A stretch of DNA of 64,000 nucleotides, from the NCBI RefSeq assembly GCF_005937985.2, contig NZ_CP042172.1, forward strand, positions 1,860,001-1,924,000, read 5' to 3'. The notes below the pieces were generated by a model that was not told where the DNA came from, made no database searches, and saw only the letters and a list, made by a program, of their open reading frames with translations. Made by a program: the position numbers and the translations under genes. Shown in pieces: positions 18,976 to 28,727 of the stretch. How positions within the stretch are numbered: the first letter of the stretch is position 1; every line of letters begins with the position of its first letter. The DNA is from Arthrobacter sp. KBS0702 (lineage in GTDB: Bacteria; Actinomycetota; Actinomycetes; Actinomycetales; Micrococcaceae).

Positions 18976-20928
18976 GTGCCGCTTTCCGGGATTGACCAGT
19001 CCACCATCGACGCCGGCGTCCGCCCCCAGGACGACCTTTACCGGCACTTCAACGGGAGCTGGCTGAAGAACACCCCCATACCGGACGACCGGCCGCTGGA
19101 AGGCACGTTCACAGCGCTGCGCGACGGCTCCGAACTGGCGGTCAAGGAGATCATCCTGGAGGCGGCCGGCCGCGGCGAGGACGCGAGCGGCATCGAACGC
19201 AAGATCGGGGACCTGTACAACAGCTTCATGGACGAGGAGGCCGTGGAGGCCAAGGGGGCGGAGCCGATCCGCGCCCGGCTGGCCGAGGTTTTCGCGACGG
19301 CGTCCGTTGCCGAACTGGTCCGGCTCGCCGGTCGGCTGTTCCGCGCCGACGTCTCCGGCCTGTTCTACATCTACCCGGCGCCCGACGCGGGCAACCCGGA
19401 CCGGATCCTGCTCTACACCGGCCAGGCGGGCCTGGGCCTGCCGGATGAGTCCTATTACCGCGAAGAAAAATTCGCGCCGATGGTGCAGTCCTACCGCGAC
19501 TACGTCCGCACCATGTTCGGGCTGGCCGGCATCCCGGACGCCGAGGCTGCGGCGGCCCGCGTCGTCGAGCTGGAGACTTCCCTGGCGGCACATCACTGGG
19601 ACAAGGTAACGCTGCGCAATCCGCAGAAGACCTACAACCTGAAGTCGGCCGAGGAGGTCTCGCAGCTGTTCCCGCTGCTCGCGGACTGGTTCGACGCTGC
19701 CGGCATCGCAGCGGACAAGCGCGCCGAACTCGTGGTCAGCACGCCGGACTTCTTCGCGGGCGCCGCTGCCCTGCTGGAGTCGGTGCCGCTGGCCGTCTGG
19801 CAGGAGTGGCTTGCGCTGCGGGTGGTCGGCGCGGCCGCCCCCTACCTTTCGGCCGCCTTCGTTGACGCGAACTTTGCGTTCTACGGCACCACGCTGAGCG
19901 GCACGCCGCGCAACCGGGACCGCTGGAAGCGCGGTGTCGCCGTCGTCGAGGCCGCCCTCGGCGAGGCGGTCGGGCAGATCTACGTGGCCCGGCACTTCCC
20001 GGAAAGCCACAAGGAGCACATGCGCGCGCTGGTGGCCAACCTGATCGAGGCGTACCGCGGGTCGATCACGAACCTGGCCTGGATGGGTGAAGAGACCAAG
20101 GTGGAGGCGCTGAAAAAGCTCGATTCCTTCCGGGCCAAGATCGGCTACCCGGACAAGTGGATCGACTACTCCGCCGTGGTGATCGACGAGGCTGACCTGC
20201 TGGGCAACGTGGAGCGCGCCCACAGCGCCGACGTCGACCGGCACCTGGACGAGGTGGGCAAGCCCGTGGACCGGGAGAAGTGGCTCATGACGCCGCAGAC
20301 CGTGAACGCCTACTACCACCCGTTGCTCAACGAGATCGTGTTCCCGGCCGCCATCCTGCAGCCGCCGTTCTTCACCGCCGACGCCGACGACGCCGTCAAC
20401 TACGGCGGCATCGGGGCCGTGATCGGCCACGAGATCGGCCACGGCTTTGATGACCAGGGCTCCCAGTACGACGGCAGCGGCCTGCTCCGGAACTGGTGGA
20501 CCGAGGCGGACCGGACCGCCTTCGAGGCACTGACCTCCAAGCTGGTGGCCCAATTCGATGCCCTCTCCCCTGCCGAAGCCGCCGGCCACCACGTCAACGG
20601 CAAGCTGACGCTGGGCGAGAACATCGGCGACCTCGGCGGCCTCACCATCGCCTACAAGGCGTACCAGATCAGCCTCGGCGGGCAGGAGCCGCCGGTGCTG
20701 GACGGACTCACCGGCGCCCAGCGTTTCTTCGCCTCTTGGGCCGCAAGCTGGCGGCAGGTGATCCGAAGCGAGGAAGCTCTCCGGCGGCTCGCCACGGATC
20801 CGCACTCCCCCAACGAATTCCGCACCAACACCATCGCCAAGAACCTCGATGCCTTCCACTCGGCGTTCGAAACCACCGAGCAGGACGGCATGTGGCTGGC
20901 GCCGGAGGAGCGGGTCAGCATCTGGTAG
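18976..20928 (+). CDS. M13-family metallopeptidase (neprilysin/PepO-like)
   Basis: Zinc endopeptidase of the M13 family. The zinc site is visible as H485-E-I-G-H489, preceded by NAYYHPLLNEIVFPAAIL (the substrate-contact NAYY motif) and followed by GENIGDLGGL with the third zinc ligand. The long N-terminal peptidase domain begins with DDLYRHFNGSWL. About 650 residues. No signal peptide or membrane anchor is visible, so it is likely cytoplasmic, like other bacterial PepO. GTG 18976 has AAGGAG five bases upstream. It is divergent from leuA. Confidence 0.94.
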   Translation: MPLSGIDQSTIDAGVRPQDDLYRHFNGSWLKNTPIPDDRPLEGTFTALRDGSELAVKEIILEAAGRGEDASGIERKIGDLYNSFMDEEAVEAKGAEPIRARLAEVFATASVAELVRLAGRLFRADVSGLFYIYPAPDAGNPDRILLYTGQAGLGLPDESYYREEKFAPMVQSYRDYVRTMFGLAGIPDAEAAAARVVELETSLAAHHWDKVTLRNPQKTYNLKSAEEVSQLFPLLADWFDAAGIAADKRAELVVSTPDFFAGAAALLESVPLAVWQEWLALRVVGAAAPYLSAAFVDANFAFYGTTLSGTPRNRDRWKRGVAVVEAALGEAVGQIYVARHFPESHKEHMRALVANLIEAYRGSITNLAWMGEETKVEALKKLDSFRAKIGYPDKWIDYSAVVIDEADLLGNVERAHSADVDRHLDEVGKPVDREKWLMTPQTVNAYYHPLLNEIVFPAAILQPPFFTADADDAVNYGGIGAVIGHEIGHGFDDQGSQYDGSGLLRNWWTEADRTAFEALTSKLVAQFDALSPAEAAGHHVNGKLTLGENIGDLGGLTIAYKAYQISLGGQEPPVLDGLTGAQRFFASWAASWRQVIRSEEALRRLATDPHSPNEFRTNTIAKNLDAFHSAFETTEQDGMWLAPEERVSIW

Positions 20929-20955
20929 CGGCCATCGTCCTGCCGCAGGACCAGC

Positions 20956-20991
20956 AAAGGCGGGCCGGGTGACATCACCCGACCCGCCTTT
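20956..20991. terminator. Bidirectional terminator after the M13 peptidase
   Basis: AAAGGCGGG-CGGGT and its complement ACCCG-CCCGCCTTT form a long stem with one internal mismatch around GACATC. It lies between the convergent peptidase and LCP genes, with T-rich sequence on the plus strand. Confidence 0.85.
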
Positions 20992-21015
20992 GTTGTGTTG
21001 TTTCCTAGTGCGTGA

Positions 21016-22593
21016 TCAGCGCGTGATCAGCGCGGGGTTGGCCTGCTGGCACACGGTGTCCCCGGCGGTCTGGTTGACGATGTTCGGCGGCAGTGTCGCC
21101 GGGGCGTTCGGCTGCTGGGTAGCGCCGGCGGCGTAGTCGCGGCCCACGTAGACCTGCACGCCGGTGACACCGGCCGCCGGGAGCACCTGGGAGGCCGGGA
21201 TGCCGAGCAGCGCGGCGATGTCTGCGGCCACGTCGGCGAACTCCGCCCCGTAGTACACCGCCGTTGTGGCCACCGCCTTGGCGGTCAACTGGCCCGTCTT
21301 GGTGAAGCCTCCCGCGGCCAGGGCGGCCACGAGTTCCTTGGCCCGGGCCGGGTCCCCGGACCCGTTGGCCACGGTAACGGGCTGCAGCGCCTTGTTATAC
21401 GCCGGGGCGGCAGGGCTCTGGCTGGCCGACGGTTCCGCGCTGGCCGAGGCGCTGGCAGAGGCGGCCGGTTTGGCGGCCGGATCCGTCAGGTCGACGTCGT
21501 TGCGCATCGCCGCGAACAGCTGCGAGGCGGCCGGTTGGGCCAGTTGCAGGCGGTTCGGATCGGACACCGCGGGCTCGGTCGGGGCGGCGACAAAGGCGAC
21601 CTTCCCGACGTCGATGTTCTTGAGCCGGTTTCCGACCGTGAGCAGCGTCGGGACGGAGGCCATGCCCTCGTCAATCGTCAGGTTCTTGGTGATCGCGTCC
21701 GCGATGCCGAGCATCCGACCGGGGTTGGAGAGTGTGCCGTCGTCCTTGATCTTGCGGACCAGGGAGGACAGGAAGCCCTGCTGGGCCTTGATCCGGCCGA
21801 GGTCGCTACCGTCGCCGAAGGCGTGCCGCGTGCGGACGAAGGAGAGCGCCTGCTCGCCCTGGACCTTGGAGGTGCCCTTGGGCAGGCGGAGTCCGGAGTC
21901 GGGGTCGTAGATTGCGTCACTGACGCATACGTCCACGCCGCCGACGGTATTGGACAGCTCCTTGACCGAGTTGAAATCCGCCATCATGAAGTGGTCGACC
22001 TCGAGGCCAGTAATTTTGTTGACCGTGTCCACGGCGCAGCCGATGCCGGCCTCGGACATCGCCGCGTTGATCATGACGTTCTTCTGGGCCGGGAACTCCT
22101 GCTTCGTTTTCTGGTCCACGCACTTGGGAATGTCAACCAGCAGATCGCGCGGGAAGCTGACCACGCTGACGCGCTTGTTGTCCGCGGAAATGTCCATCAG
22201 CATCATGACGTCTGAGTGGCCGTAGCCGGTGGAATCGGCTGCACCGCCGTATTGCGAGTTCTTGCCGTCGCGGGTGTCCGATCCGAGGATCAGGATCTGC
22301 ATCCTGTCCTTCGCTTCGTCGACCGCGTCCTCGGTCCGGCTGTTGCCGGCCCCCAGGGCCTGTTTGGTGATGTTCCCCTGCAGGCGGATGAACCAGTAGG
22401 CGCCGAAGGCGATCACCCCGACGAGCAGGACGGAAATGATGAGCGTCGTGGCCTTGAGCCACATCGGGGTCCGCGAAGCGGCTCCCAAGTGGCGGGCCGG
22501 GCCGACGGAAGTGTCTTCCGTGTGCCGGGCAGCGGCATTTGACCGAACCGGGGGGCCGGTTCCGTCTGCACGGTTGTCACGGGGTCGAACCAC
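21016..22593 (-). CDS. LCP-family (LytR-CpsA-Psr) cell-wall ligase with LytR_C domain
   Basis: Membrane-anchored enzyme that transfers polyprenyl-linked glycopolymers to peptidoglycan. Order: basic cytoplasmic N-terminus, transmembrane helix (about residues 47-70), then the LCP domain (about 98-300). Typical motifs are LILGSDTRDG, GHSDVMMLMDI, SFPRDLLVDIP, VGGVDVCV and ALSFVRTRHAFGDGSDLGRIKAQQ. A Ser/Ala/Pro linker (about 385-410) leads to the C-terminal LytR_C domain (about 410-490). The GTG start follows AAGGAAGG. Length is 525 residues. Confidence 0.93.
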   Translation of the reverse strand: MVRPRDNRADGTGPPVRSNAAARHTEDTSVGPARHLGAASRTPMWLKATTLIISVLLVGVIAFGAYWFIRLQGNITKQALGAGNSRTEDAVDEAKDRMQILILGSDTRDGKNSQYGGAADSTGYGHSDVMMLMDISADNKRVSVVSFPRDLLVDIPKCVDQKTKQEFPAQKNVMINAAMSEAGIGCAVDTVNKITGLEVDHFMMADFNSVKELSNTVGGVDVCVSDAIYDPDSGLRLPKGTSKVQGEQALSFVRTRHAFGDGSDLGRIKAQQGFLSSLVRKIKDDGTLSNPGRMLGIADAITKNLTIDEGMASVPTLLTVGNRLKNIDVGKVAFVAAPTEPAVSDPNRLQLAQPAASQLFAAMRNDVDLTDPAAKPAASASASASAEPSASQSPAAPAYNKALQPVTVANGSGDPARAKELVAALAAGGFTKTGQLTAKAVATTAVYYGAEFADVAADIAALLGIPASQVLPAAGVTGVQVYVGRDYAAGATQQPNAPATLPPNIVNQTAGDTVCQQANPALITR

Positions 22594-22694
22594 GGGTGAT
22601 GCCTTCCTTAGCGAGCGGGAGTCTCACCATTTTAGTGTCCGAAACTGGGAAAATCCCGATGGGCGTGCCGGTCCGCGGCGGCGTTCCGCGGGCC

Positions 22695-22710
22695 GGCCGC
22701 ACACGCGGCC
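22695..22710 (-). terminator. Hairpin downstream of era
   Basis: GGCCGC-ACAC-GCGGCC lies 40 bases past the era stop, in a GC-rich spacer. The stem is only six base pairs; it is a possible U-less terminator. Confidence 0.35.
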
Positions 22711-22749
22711 AGCCTTTGGGGCACCGCGCGCTCGGGCGCCGCCGGGGGC

Positions 22750-23709
22750 CTAGAAGCCCAGTTTCACCAGTTGCTTCGGATCGCGTTGCCAGTCCTTGGC
22801 GACCTTGACGTGCAGGTCCAGGTAGATCCGGGCCCCGAGGAGGGCCTCGATGGCTTTGCGCGCCGTGGTGCCCACTTCACGAAGCCGGGCGCCGCCCTTG
22901 CCGATGATGATGGCCTTCTGCGAGGGCCGTTCCACATAGAGGTTGACCCGTACGTCCAGGAACGGGCGGTCCTCCGGCCGGCCTTCGCGCGGAACGATCT
23001 CGTCGACCACAACGGCCAGGGAGTGCGGAAGTTCGTCGCGGACGCCTTCAAGCGCGGCCTCGCGGATGAGCTCGGCGATCATCACCGCTTCGGGCTCGTC
23101 AGTCAGGTGGCCGTCCGGGTAGAGCGGCGGCGACGGCGGCATGTGGCCGATCAGCACGTCGGCGACGGTACCAACCTGGAAGCCGTCCGTGGCGGAGACC
23201 GGGACGATGTCCTTCCAGCCGTCCTCGCCCAGCACCTCGCGGCCCAGGGCGGCGACGGCGAGCAGCTGCTCGGTCAGGGCCTGGCGGTCCACGGTGTCGG
23301 CCTTCGTCACGACGGCGATGACCGGCTTGTTCCCGACGGCGGCGAGCTGCGCGGCGATGAACTTGTCGCCGGGGCCGATCTTCTCGTTGGCGGGCAGGCA
23401 GAAGCCGATCGCGTCCACCTCGGCGAGGGTGTCCGCGACAAGTTCGTTGAGGCGCTTGCCCAGCAGGGTGCGCGGACGGTGGAGTCCGGGGGTGTCCACC
23501 AGGATCAGCTGCGCGTCCTCGCGGTGCACGATGCCGCGGATGGTGTGGCGGGTGGTCTGCGGCTTGGCCGAAGTGATGGCGACTTTCTGGCCGACCAGGG
23601 CGTTGGTGAGGGTGGATTTGCCCGCGTTGGGACGTCCCACCAGCACCGCGAACCCGGCCCGGTAACCGCCGTAGGGCGCTTCGCCGTCGGACTTATTCTG
23701 CTTGCTCAC
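22750..23709 (-). CDS. era: GTPase Era
   Basis: Essential GTPase that binds the 3' end of 16S rRNA during 30S assembly. G motifs: GRPNAGKST (G1), DTPGLHRP (G3) and TKAD (G4). The C-terminal KH domain carries IIGKGGARLREVG. About 319 residues. GTG 23709 has AGGGAG six bases upstream; longer frames would extend deep into the CBS gene. It overlaps the end of the CBS-domain gene by 17 bases and is last in a phoH-ybeY-CBS-era cluster. Confidence 0.95.
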   Translation of the reverse strand: MSKQNKSDGEAPYGGYRAGFAVLVGRPNAGKSTLTNALVGQKVAITSAKPQTTRHTIRGIVHREDAQLILVDTPGLHRPRTLLGKRLNELVADTLAEVDAIGFCLPANEKIGPGDKFIAAQLAAVGNKPVIAVVTKADTVDRQALTEQLLAVAALGREVLGEDGWKDIVPVSATDGFQVGTVADVLIGHMPPSPPLYPDGHLTDEPEAVMIAELIREAALEGVRDELPHSLAVVVDEIVPREGRPEDRPFLDVRVNLYVERPSQKAIIIGKGGARLREVGTTARKAIEALLGARIYLDLHVKVAKDWQRDPKQLVKLGF

Positions 23710-25024
23710 GTGGAACTCCCTGTTGCGTTGGTTCGGCCTCGTCGAGAAGGTCTTCAAGGTCAGTTTCTTCCTTTGGAACTGCGGCCGCAATGATGTGGCT
23801 GACGCGGTTCCGGCGGCCCTCGAGCCTGTCGGCCCGGAGGGTGACGCCGTCGACGGCGACGGTGCTCCCGACGATCGGCACCCGGCCAAGCGCCTTCGCG
23901 AGGAGGCCGCCCACGGTGTCCACCTCGTCATCTTCGAGCTCGAGGTCGAAGAGCTCGCCGAGGTCGTCGATGCTCATCTTGGCGCTGACCCGGTAGCTGC
24001 CGTCGCCCAGTTCCACCGCTTCGGCGGCTTCGGTGTCGTATTCGTCCACAATCTCGCCGACGATTTCCTCGATCAGGTCCTCGAGCGTGACCAGCCCGGC
24101 GGTCCCGCCGTACTCGTCGATCACGATGGCGACGTGCGTTGATTCTTTTTGCAGCTCGCGGAGCAGCTCGCTCACGGGCTTCGAATCGGGAACGTAGCGC
24201 ACCTCGCGGGCCAGCTCGTCGACGAGCGGCGGCTCCTCGCCCGGGCCCAGGTTGTGGACCACGGCGGCGACGTCCTTGAGGTAGACGATGCCGAGGATCT
24301 GGTCCGTGTTGTCACCGATGACCGGGATCCGCGAGTATCCGGAGCGCAGGAACAGCGACATCGCCCGGTGCAGGCTGGAGCCGGAGTCGATGCAGAGGAT
24401 GTCCGTCCGGGGCACCATAACGGAGCGGACCAGCGTGTCGCCAAAGTCGAAGACCGACTGGATCAGCTCGGCTTCGTTGTCCTCGATCACGTCGGATTCG
24501 CTCGCACGTTCGACCAGTTCGCGGAACTCCTCTTCACTGAAGAAGGCTTCGTTGTCCGCCGGCGCGCCGGGCGCGACGGCACTACCGACCGTGACCAGCC
24601 AGCCCGGAATCGGACCCAGCACCCAGCAGAGCCACCGGATCAGGGGCGCCGAGAAGCGGACCAGGCCGGCCGAGTGCACCCGACCCAGCTGGCGCGGGGA
24701 CACCCCGACGATCACAAAGCCGACCAGCGCCATGATGCCGGTGGCGGCCAGGCCCGCGAGCCAGGCGTTGTCGAGCAGGCTGTGCAACAGCACGGTGACA
24801 GCCACCGCGGAGGCCATCTCGAACCAGACCCGCCAGAACCTCAGGGCGCGCATGTGCGCCACCGGCTGGCCCATGATCCGCTTCAGCGCGGTGCCGCGGC
24901 TGTGCAGGATCGCCTGTTCGGCGTCGTGCCGGGGAAGGTAATTGAAGGCAGCCTCGGCCGCGGTCAATACGGCGGCAAAGCTGAGGAAGACCAGCGCCAT
25001 GCCGGCCAGGATCAGTGGGGTCAC
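23693..25024 (-). CDS. Hemolysin C / CorC-type CNNM and CBS-domain membrane protein
   Basis: Probable divalent cation (Mg/Co) transport-related membrane protein. An N-terminal CNNM domain has four hydrophobic segments (about residues 3-22, 60-85, 92-110 and 130-148). A CBS pair follows (about 195-330: [51 protein letters not shown]), then a C-terminal CorC_HlyC domain (about 345-420). Length is 443 residues. The GTG start overlaps the ybeY stop codon (GTGA). The family's transport role is debated. Confidence 0.92.
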   Translation of the reverse strand: MTPLILAGMALVFLSFAAVLTAAEAAFNYLPRHDAEQAILHSRGTALKRIMGQPVAHMRALRFWRVWFEMASAVAVTVLLHSLLDNAWLAGLAATGIMALVGFVIVGVSPRQLGRVHSAGLVRFSAPLIRWLCWVLGPIPGWLVTVGSAVAPGAPADNEAFFSEEEFRELVERASESDVIEDNEAELIQSVFDFGDTLVRSVMVPRTDILCIDSGSSLHRAMSLFLRSGYSRIPVIGDNTDQILGIVYLKDVAAVVHNLGPGEEPPLVDELAREVRYVPDSKPVSELLRELQKESTHVAIVIDEYGGTAGLVTLEDLIEEIVGEIVDEYDTEAAEAVELGDGSYRVSAKMSIDDLGELFDLELEDDEVDTVGGLLAKALGRVPIVGSTVAVDGVTLRADRLEGRRNRVSHIIAAAVPKEETDLEDLLDEAEPTQQGVPREQAE

Positions 25025-25494
25025 TGAATCGTCTCTGCCGGGGCGTCCTTGCCGGTGAAGCCGGAGAGCAGTTCGCGCTGCAGTCCGAACATCTCTTCCT
25101 TTTCTTCCGGTTCCGCGTGGTCAAAGCCCAGCAGGTGCAGGATGCCGTGGGTGGTGAGCAGCAGCATCTCGTCCTGGGTCGAGTGGCCGGCGTTCTTCGC
25201 CTGGACCTCGGCCACCTGCGGGCAAATCGCGATATCGCCCAGCATCCCTTGCGGGGTCGGCTTGTCCGGTGTACCTGGGGTGAGTTCATCCATCGGCACG
25301 GACAGCACGTCCGTGGAGCCCGGCTCGTCCATCAGTTCGATGTGGAGCTTCTCCATGGCGGGCTCGTCGACCAGCAGGATGGAGAGCTCCGCCTGCGGGT
25401 GGATGAAGAGCCGTTCGAAGACGAACCGGGCCAGGGCCACCAGTTCGGCTTCGTCGACGCTGACGCCGGATTCGTTGTTGACCTCGATGCTCAT
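25021..25494 (-). CDS. ybeY: Endoribonuclease YbeY (rRNA maturation factor)
   Basis: Single-strand endoribonuclease for 16S rRNA 3' processing and ribosome quality control. The zinc-binding motif HGILHLLGFDH is intact near residues 116-126, and the conserved STDVLSVPMDE segment precedes it. 157 residues. It overlaps phoH (ATGA) and the CBS gene (GTGA), so it is translationally coupled on both sides. Confidence 0.95.
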   Translation of the reverse strand: MSIEVNNESGVSVDEAELVALARFVFERLFIHPQAELSILLVDEPAMEKLHIELMDEPGSTDVLSVPMDELTPGTPDKPTPQGMLGDIAICPQVAEVQAKNAGHSTQDEMLLLTTHGILHLLGFDHAEPEEKEEMFGLQRELLSGFTGKDAPAETIQ

Positions 25495-26579
25495 GCGCGT
25501 TCTCCCCGGTTTTCCCGGGCGACGGAATGCTTGACCCGGTTCCTTTGTGTCTCGTCCCAGTTGCTGTAGGCGTTCACGATGTCGCCCACCAGCCGGTGCC
25601 GGACGACGTCGGAGGCGTCCAGGACCGAGAAATTGACGTCCTCGATCCCCTGCAGGATCTCTTCGACGATCCGCAGCCCGGAGCGGGTGCCGAACGGCAG
25701 GTCCACCTGGGTCACGTCGCCGGTGACGACCATCTTGGAGCCGAAGCCGAGCCGGGTGAGGAACATCTTCATCTGCTCCGGCGTGGTGTTCTGGGCCTCG
25801 TCCAGGATGATGAACGCGTCGTTGAGCGTGCGCCCGCGCATGTAGGCCAGCGGTGCCACCTCGATGGTGCCGGCGGCCATCAGCCGAGGGATCGACTCGG
25901 GATCCATCATGTCGTGCAAGGCGTCGTAAAGCGGGCGCAGGTAGGGGTCGATCTTGTCGCTCAGCGTGCCGGGCAGGAACCCCAGCCGCTCCCCCGCTTC
26001 AACGGCCGGGCGGGTCAGGATGATCCGGCTGACTTCCTTTTGCTGCAGCGCCTGGACCGCCTTGGCCATGGCCAGGTAGGTCTTGCCGGTACCGGCCGGG
26101 CCGATCCCGAAGATCACCGTGTTCGCGTCGATGGCGTCCACATAGTTCTTCTGGTTCAGGGTCTTGGGCCGGATGGTCTTGCCGCGGCTGGACAGGATGT
26201 TCAATGTCAGGACGTCCACGGGGTTCTGCAGCGACTGGCTGCGCAGCATGGACACCAGCTGCTGCAGCACGGCCGGCGTGATGACGGTGCCGCGGGCCAC
26301 CAGGCCGCGCACTTCGTTAAGCAGCCGCATGATCCGGGGCACGTCGGCGGACGGGCCGCTGATGGCAAGTTCGTTGCCGCGGACATGGAAGTCGACGTCG
26401 GGGAACTGGGTTTCAATGAAGCGCAAGGCCTCGTCGTGGCTACCCAGGGACTGCACCATCTGGTCGGAGTTGTCGAACAGCACCACCTCCGTCCGCAGGC
26501 CTGGGAGGGAGTGGGGAAATTCCCCTGCGGTGCGCTCGCCCGCGCTGATCCGGGCCTTGCCGTTGGCTGCTTCAGTCAT
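25491..26579 (-). CDS. phoH: PhoH-family ATPase
   Basis: P-loop ATPase related to the N-terminal part of superfamily 1 helicases, linked to RNA metabolism. Walker A is GPAGTGKT, Walker B FIILDEAQN, and the ending motif VVTGDVTQVDLP is clear. The N-terminal region (about residues 30-110) is a KH-like module (DVDFHVRGNELAISG). From ATG 26579 it has 362 residues. No good ribosome site is seen there, and in-frame ATGs at 26651 and 26660 remain possible. It is first in the cluster, followed by ybeY. Confidence 0.92.
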   Translation of the reverse strand: MTEAANGKARISAGERTAGEFPHSLPGLRTEVVLFDNSDQMVQSLGSHDEALRFIETQFPDVDFHVRGNELAISGPSADVPRIMRLLNEVRGLVARGTVITPAVLQQLVSMLRSQSLQNPVDVLTLNILSSRGKTIRPKTLNQKNYVDAIDANTVIFGIGPAGTGKTYLAMAKAVQALQQKEVSRIILTRPAVEAGERLGFLPGTLSDKIDPYLRPLYDALHDMMDPESIPRLMAAGTIEVAPLAYMRGRTLNDAFIILDEAQNTTPEQMKMFLTRLGFGSKMVVTGDVTQVDLPFGTRSGLRIVEEILQGIEDVNFSVLDASDVVRHRLVGDIVNAYSNWDETQRNRVKHSVARENRGERA

Positions 26580-26965
26580 GGTGTTGGCCCGTGGGCCTCT
26601 GGTCCCCTCCAGTTCGGAAATGGTCTCCCGCCGTTGCCGGCCAACGGCCATCCGGGCCATCAGCGCCGGGTTCCGGCGGGTCCTTCCATCTTACGCCAGC
26701 GCGGCCCGGTACCGGCGCGGAGGGCCTCGGCAACGCCGTTAGGTATCAACTTCATATCGTCCTCATATCGTTCCCGTTGCAGTTCCCTGGCCGGTGCGGA
26801 AACCCGCCCGGAGCGCGGACGTCCTGTGTAATGCTGGATTCGGCCCTGCCGGGCCCGACGCCGCCGTACCTTTGACGGCCCGTTTGTATCCCGGCGCGGC
26901 GGACACCGGCCCGTGGAAGAGACCCTGCGGGCACGGAGCGAACACACAACGAAGGGACAGCGGCG
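26580..26965. other. Divergent promoter region between phoH and the GerMN lipoprotein gene
   Basis: No convincing gene is seen here. An imperfect direct repeat TCATATCGT occurs twice (about 26750-26771). TAATGC near 26829 could be a -10 box for the rightward gene. A GAAGGGA Shine-Dalgarno-like run at 26951-26957 precedes the lipoprotein. Confidence 0.4.
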
Positions 26966-27028
26966 ATCAGTCAGCGTGGAGGCATCAAGGCAGCAGGCCG
27001 GCGTACGCGCCGCGGGGTCCTGCTGCTG

Positions 27029-27913
27029 GTGCTGCCCGCCGCCCTGGCCCTTTCCGGCTGCGTCGCCACACCCCAGCCCGGGATCACCGACTCGGGTACC
27101 CCCACCCAGACGGTGCCGGGTCCGGCACCCGGCGTCGCCACCACCAGCGCCCCGCTGGAATCCACGCAGGCGTCCAACAAGGCACCGGTCTACTGGATCG
27201 GACGCAGCAACAACAATGTCTTCCTGTACCGGGAATTCCGGGACGTCTCCGAGCAGGACAACCCCATCACGCGGGCCCTGCGGGTAATGATGTCGGAGAA
27301 GCCGTTGGACCCCGACTTCTTCACCCCGTGGCAGAATCCGAAAAAGCTCGCCACCTCGATTTCAGGCAAAAACATCATCACCGTGGATGTGTCCGCAGAC
27401 GCGTTCAACAGCAACGTCGACGCCGACATGGCAGAACGCGCCATCCAGCAGCTGGTCTACACGGCCACGGCAGCGGGGGCCAGTGCGGGCTTGACGGACG
27501 CCGGGCAGCAGATCCAGGTCGTCATCCTCGTGGACGGGCACACCGACTATGTGGCTTTCAACCGGGTGCGGCTTGGTGCGCCGACGTCGCGCAGCGCCGG
27601 GATGGTGGCGCCCGTGTGGATTATCGATCCGCAGGAGGGCACCGAGGAAGCCGACGGAGCCGTGAAGTTTTCCGGCCGCAGCACGGTCCCGGGCGGCAAG
27701 TTGCGCTGGGAGATTCTGCGGGTCGACGGCACCACCAAGACTCCTTACCTGAACGGCAATATGACCGCCTCCGCCGACGGCGCGCAGGCCGGCCTGTTCA
27801 ACTTTTCGCTGAACCTCGGGCCCGGAAGCTATGAGGCCCGGGTGTCGCAGGTGGATCCCACCGGCGCCGTGCAGGACCTGAACGTCGATACCCGCGGGTT
27901 CACCGTCCGCTAG
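27029..27913 (+). CDS. GerMN / Gmad2-domain lipoprotein (start codon uncertain)
   Basis: Exported lipoprotein with an N-terminal GerMN domain (about residues 50-165 of the listed frame; VYWIGRSNNNVFLYREF, ITVDVSADAFN) and a C-terminal Gmad2-like Ig domain (VKFSGRSTVPGGKLRWEI ... LNLGPGSYEARVSQ). The role outside spore formers is unknown. GTG 27029 is the only standard start, but it leaves a signal peptide of 11 residues without a basic region. The same frame is open upstream to a stop at 26873. From ATC 26966 it reads ISQRGGIKAAGRRTRRGVLL then LVLPAALALSGC, an ideal lipoprotein signal, with GAAGGGA eight bases before the ATC. True initiation is probably at that ATC. Confidence 0.82.
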   Translation: MLPAALALSGCVATPQPGITDSGTPTQTVPGPAPGVATTSAPLESTQASNKAPVYWIGRSNNNVFLYREFRDVSEQDNPITRALRVMMSEKPLDPDFFTPWQNPKKLATSISGKNIITVDVSADAFNSNVDADMAERAIQQLVYTATAAGASAGLTDAGQQIQVVILVDGHTDYVAFNRVRLGAPTSRSAGMVAPVWIIDPQEGTEEADGAVKFSGRSTVPGGKLRWEILRVDGTTKTPYLNGNMTASADGAQAGLFNFSLNLGPGSYEARVSQVDPTGAVQDLNVDTRGFTVR

Positions 27914-27945
27914 TCCGGTCCCCTGCGGCTCACAGCGTCCGGGGG

Positions 27946-28725
27946 CTACCAGCGTCCGAGGATGTCGCTCGCCAGCACGGTGGCGGCGGGCCCGGCGGTG
28001 GACGAACGCAGCACGTGGTGGCCCAGCAGGGCGGTCACGGCGCCGGCGTCACACAACCGGGTGACCTCGCGGGGGCTGATGCCGCCCTCCGGACCCACGA
28101 TCAGGAGCACCTCGCGCGGCTTGCCGCCGTCGCCGTCCCCTTGCCCGGCCCCTTGCCAGGCTTCCAGGACCTGCCGCAGCGGCCGCACCGCGTCCTCGTG
28201 CAGGATGATGGCCAGGTCCGCGGCTGCGACGGCCGCCTGCAGCCCGCCGCCGTCGACGGCGTCCCGGACCTCCGGGATCCAGGCGCGTCGCGCCTGCTTC
28301 GCGGCTGCCGTCACCACCGACTGCCACTTGGCGTGTGCCTTGGCCGCGCGTTCGGGCTTCCACCGGACGATCGACCGCTCCGCTTGCCAGGGCACGACGG
28401 CGTCGATGCCCAGTTCCGTGGCCGTTTCGGCGGCGAGTTCGTCGCGGTCGCCCTTGGCCAGCGCCTGCACGAGGACCAGCCTGATCTCGGGCCTGGCCTC
28501 GGTGCTGGCCTCGACGCATTCGACCGTCAGTTCCTGCGGGGCGACGTCGGTGACGGTGCCGGTGATGCGCGTGCCGGCGCCGTCGGCGAGGTCAACAGCC
28601 TCCCCGACGGCCAGCCGCTTGACGGTCACCGCATGGCGCGCTTCGGCGCCCGTGAGGACGAACGTTGTGCCCGGGGCCTGCTGGTCCAGGGATCCCGCGG
28701 GGGTGAAGAAGACCGGGTTACTCAC
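27946..28725 (-). CDS. rsmE: 16S rRNA (uracil1498-N3)-methyltransferase RsmE
   Basis: SPOUT-class methyltransferase that methylates U1498 of 16S rRNA. The N-terminal PUA-like part contains LTGAEARHAVTVKRL. The C-terminal knot contains LVQALAKGDRDELAAETATELG, LLIVGPEGGISPREV and LGHHVLRSSTAGPAAT, the SAM site. 259 residues. GTG 28725 starts two bases after the dnaJ stop; part of the hrcA-dnaJ-rsmE operon. Confidence 0.94.
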   Translation of the reverse strand: MSNPVFFTPAGSLDQQAPGTTFVLTGAEARHAVTVKRLAVGEAVDLADGAGTRITGTVTDVAPQELTVECVEASTEARPEIRLVLVQALAKGDRDELAAETATELGIDAVVPWQAERSIVRWKPERAAKAHAKWQSVVTAAAKQARRAWIPEVRDAVDGGGLQAAVAAADLAIILHEDAVRPLRQVLEAWQGAGQGDGDGGKPREVLLIVGPEGGISPREVTRLCDAGAVTALLGHHVLRSSTAGPAATVLASDILGRW

Positions 28726-28727
28726 CG

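Noticed and set aside
26913..27287. Plus-strand ORF starting MEETLRARSEH as the lipoprotein start
   Set aside because: It is in a different frame from the GerMN domain and becomes Pro/Arg-rich after the signal region.
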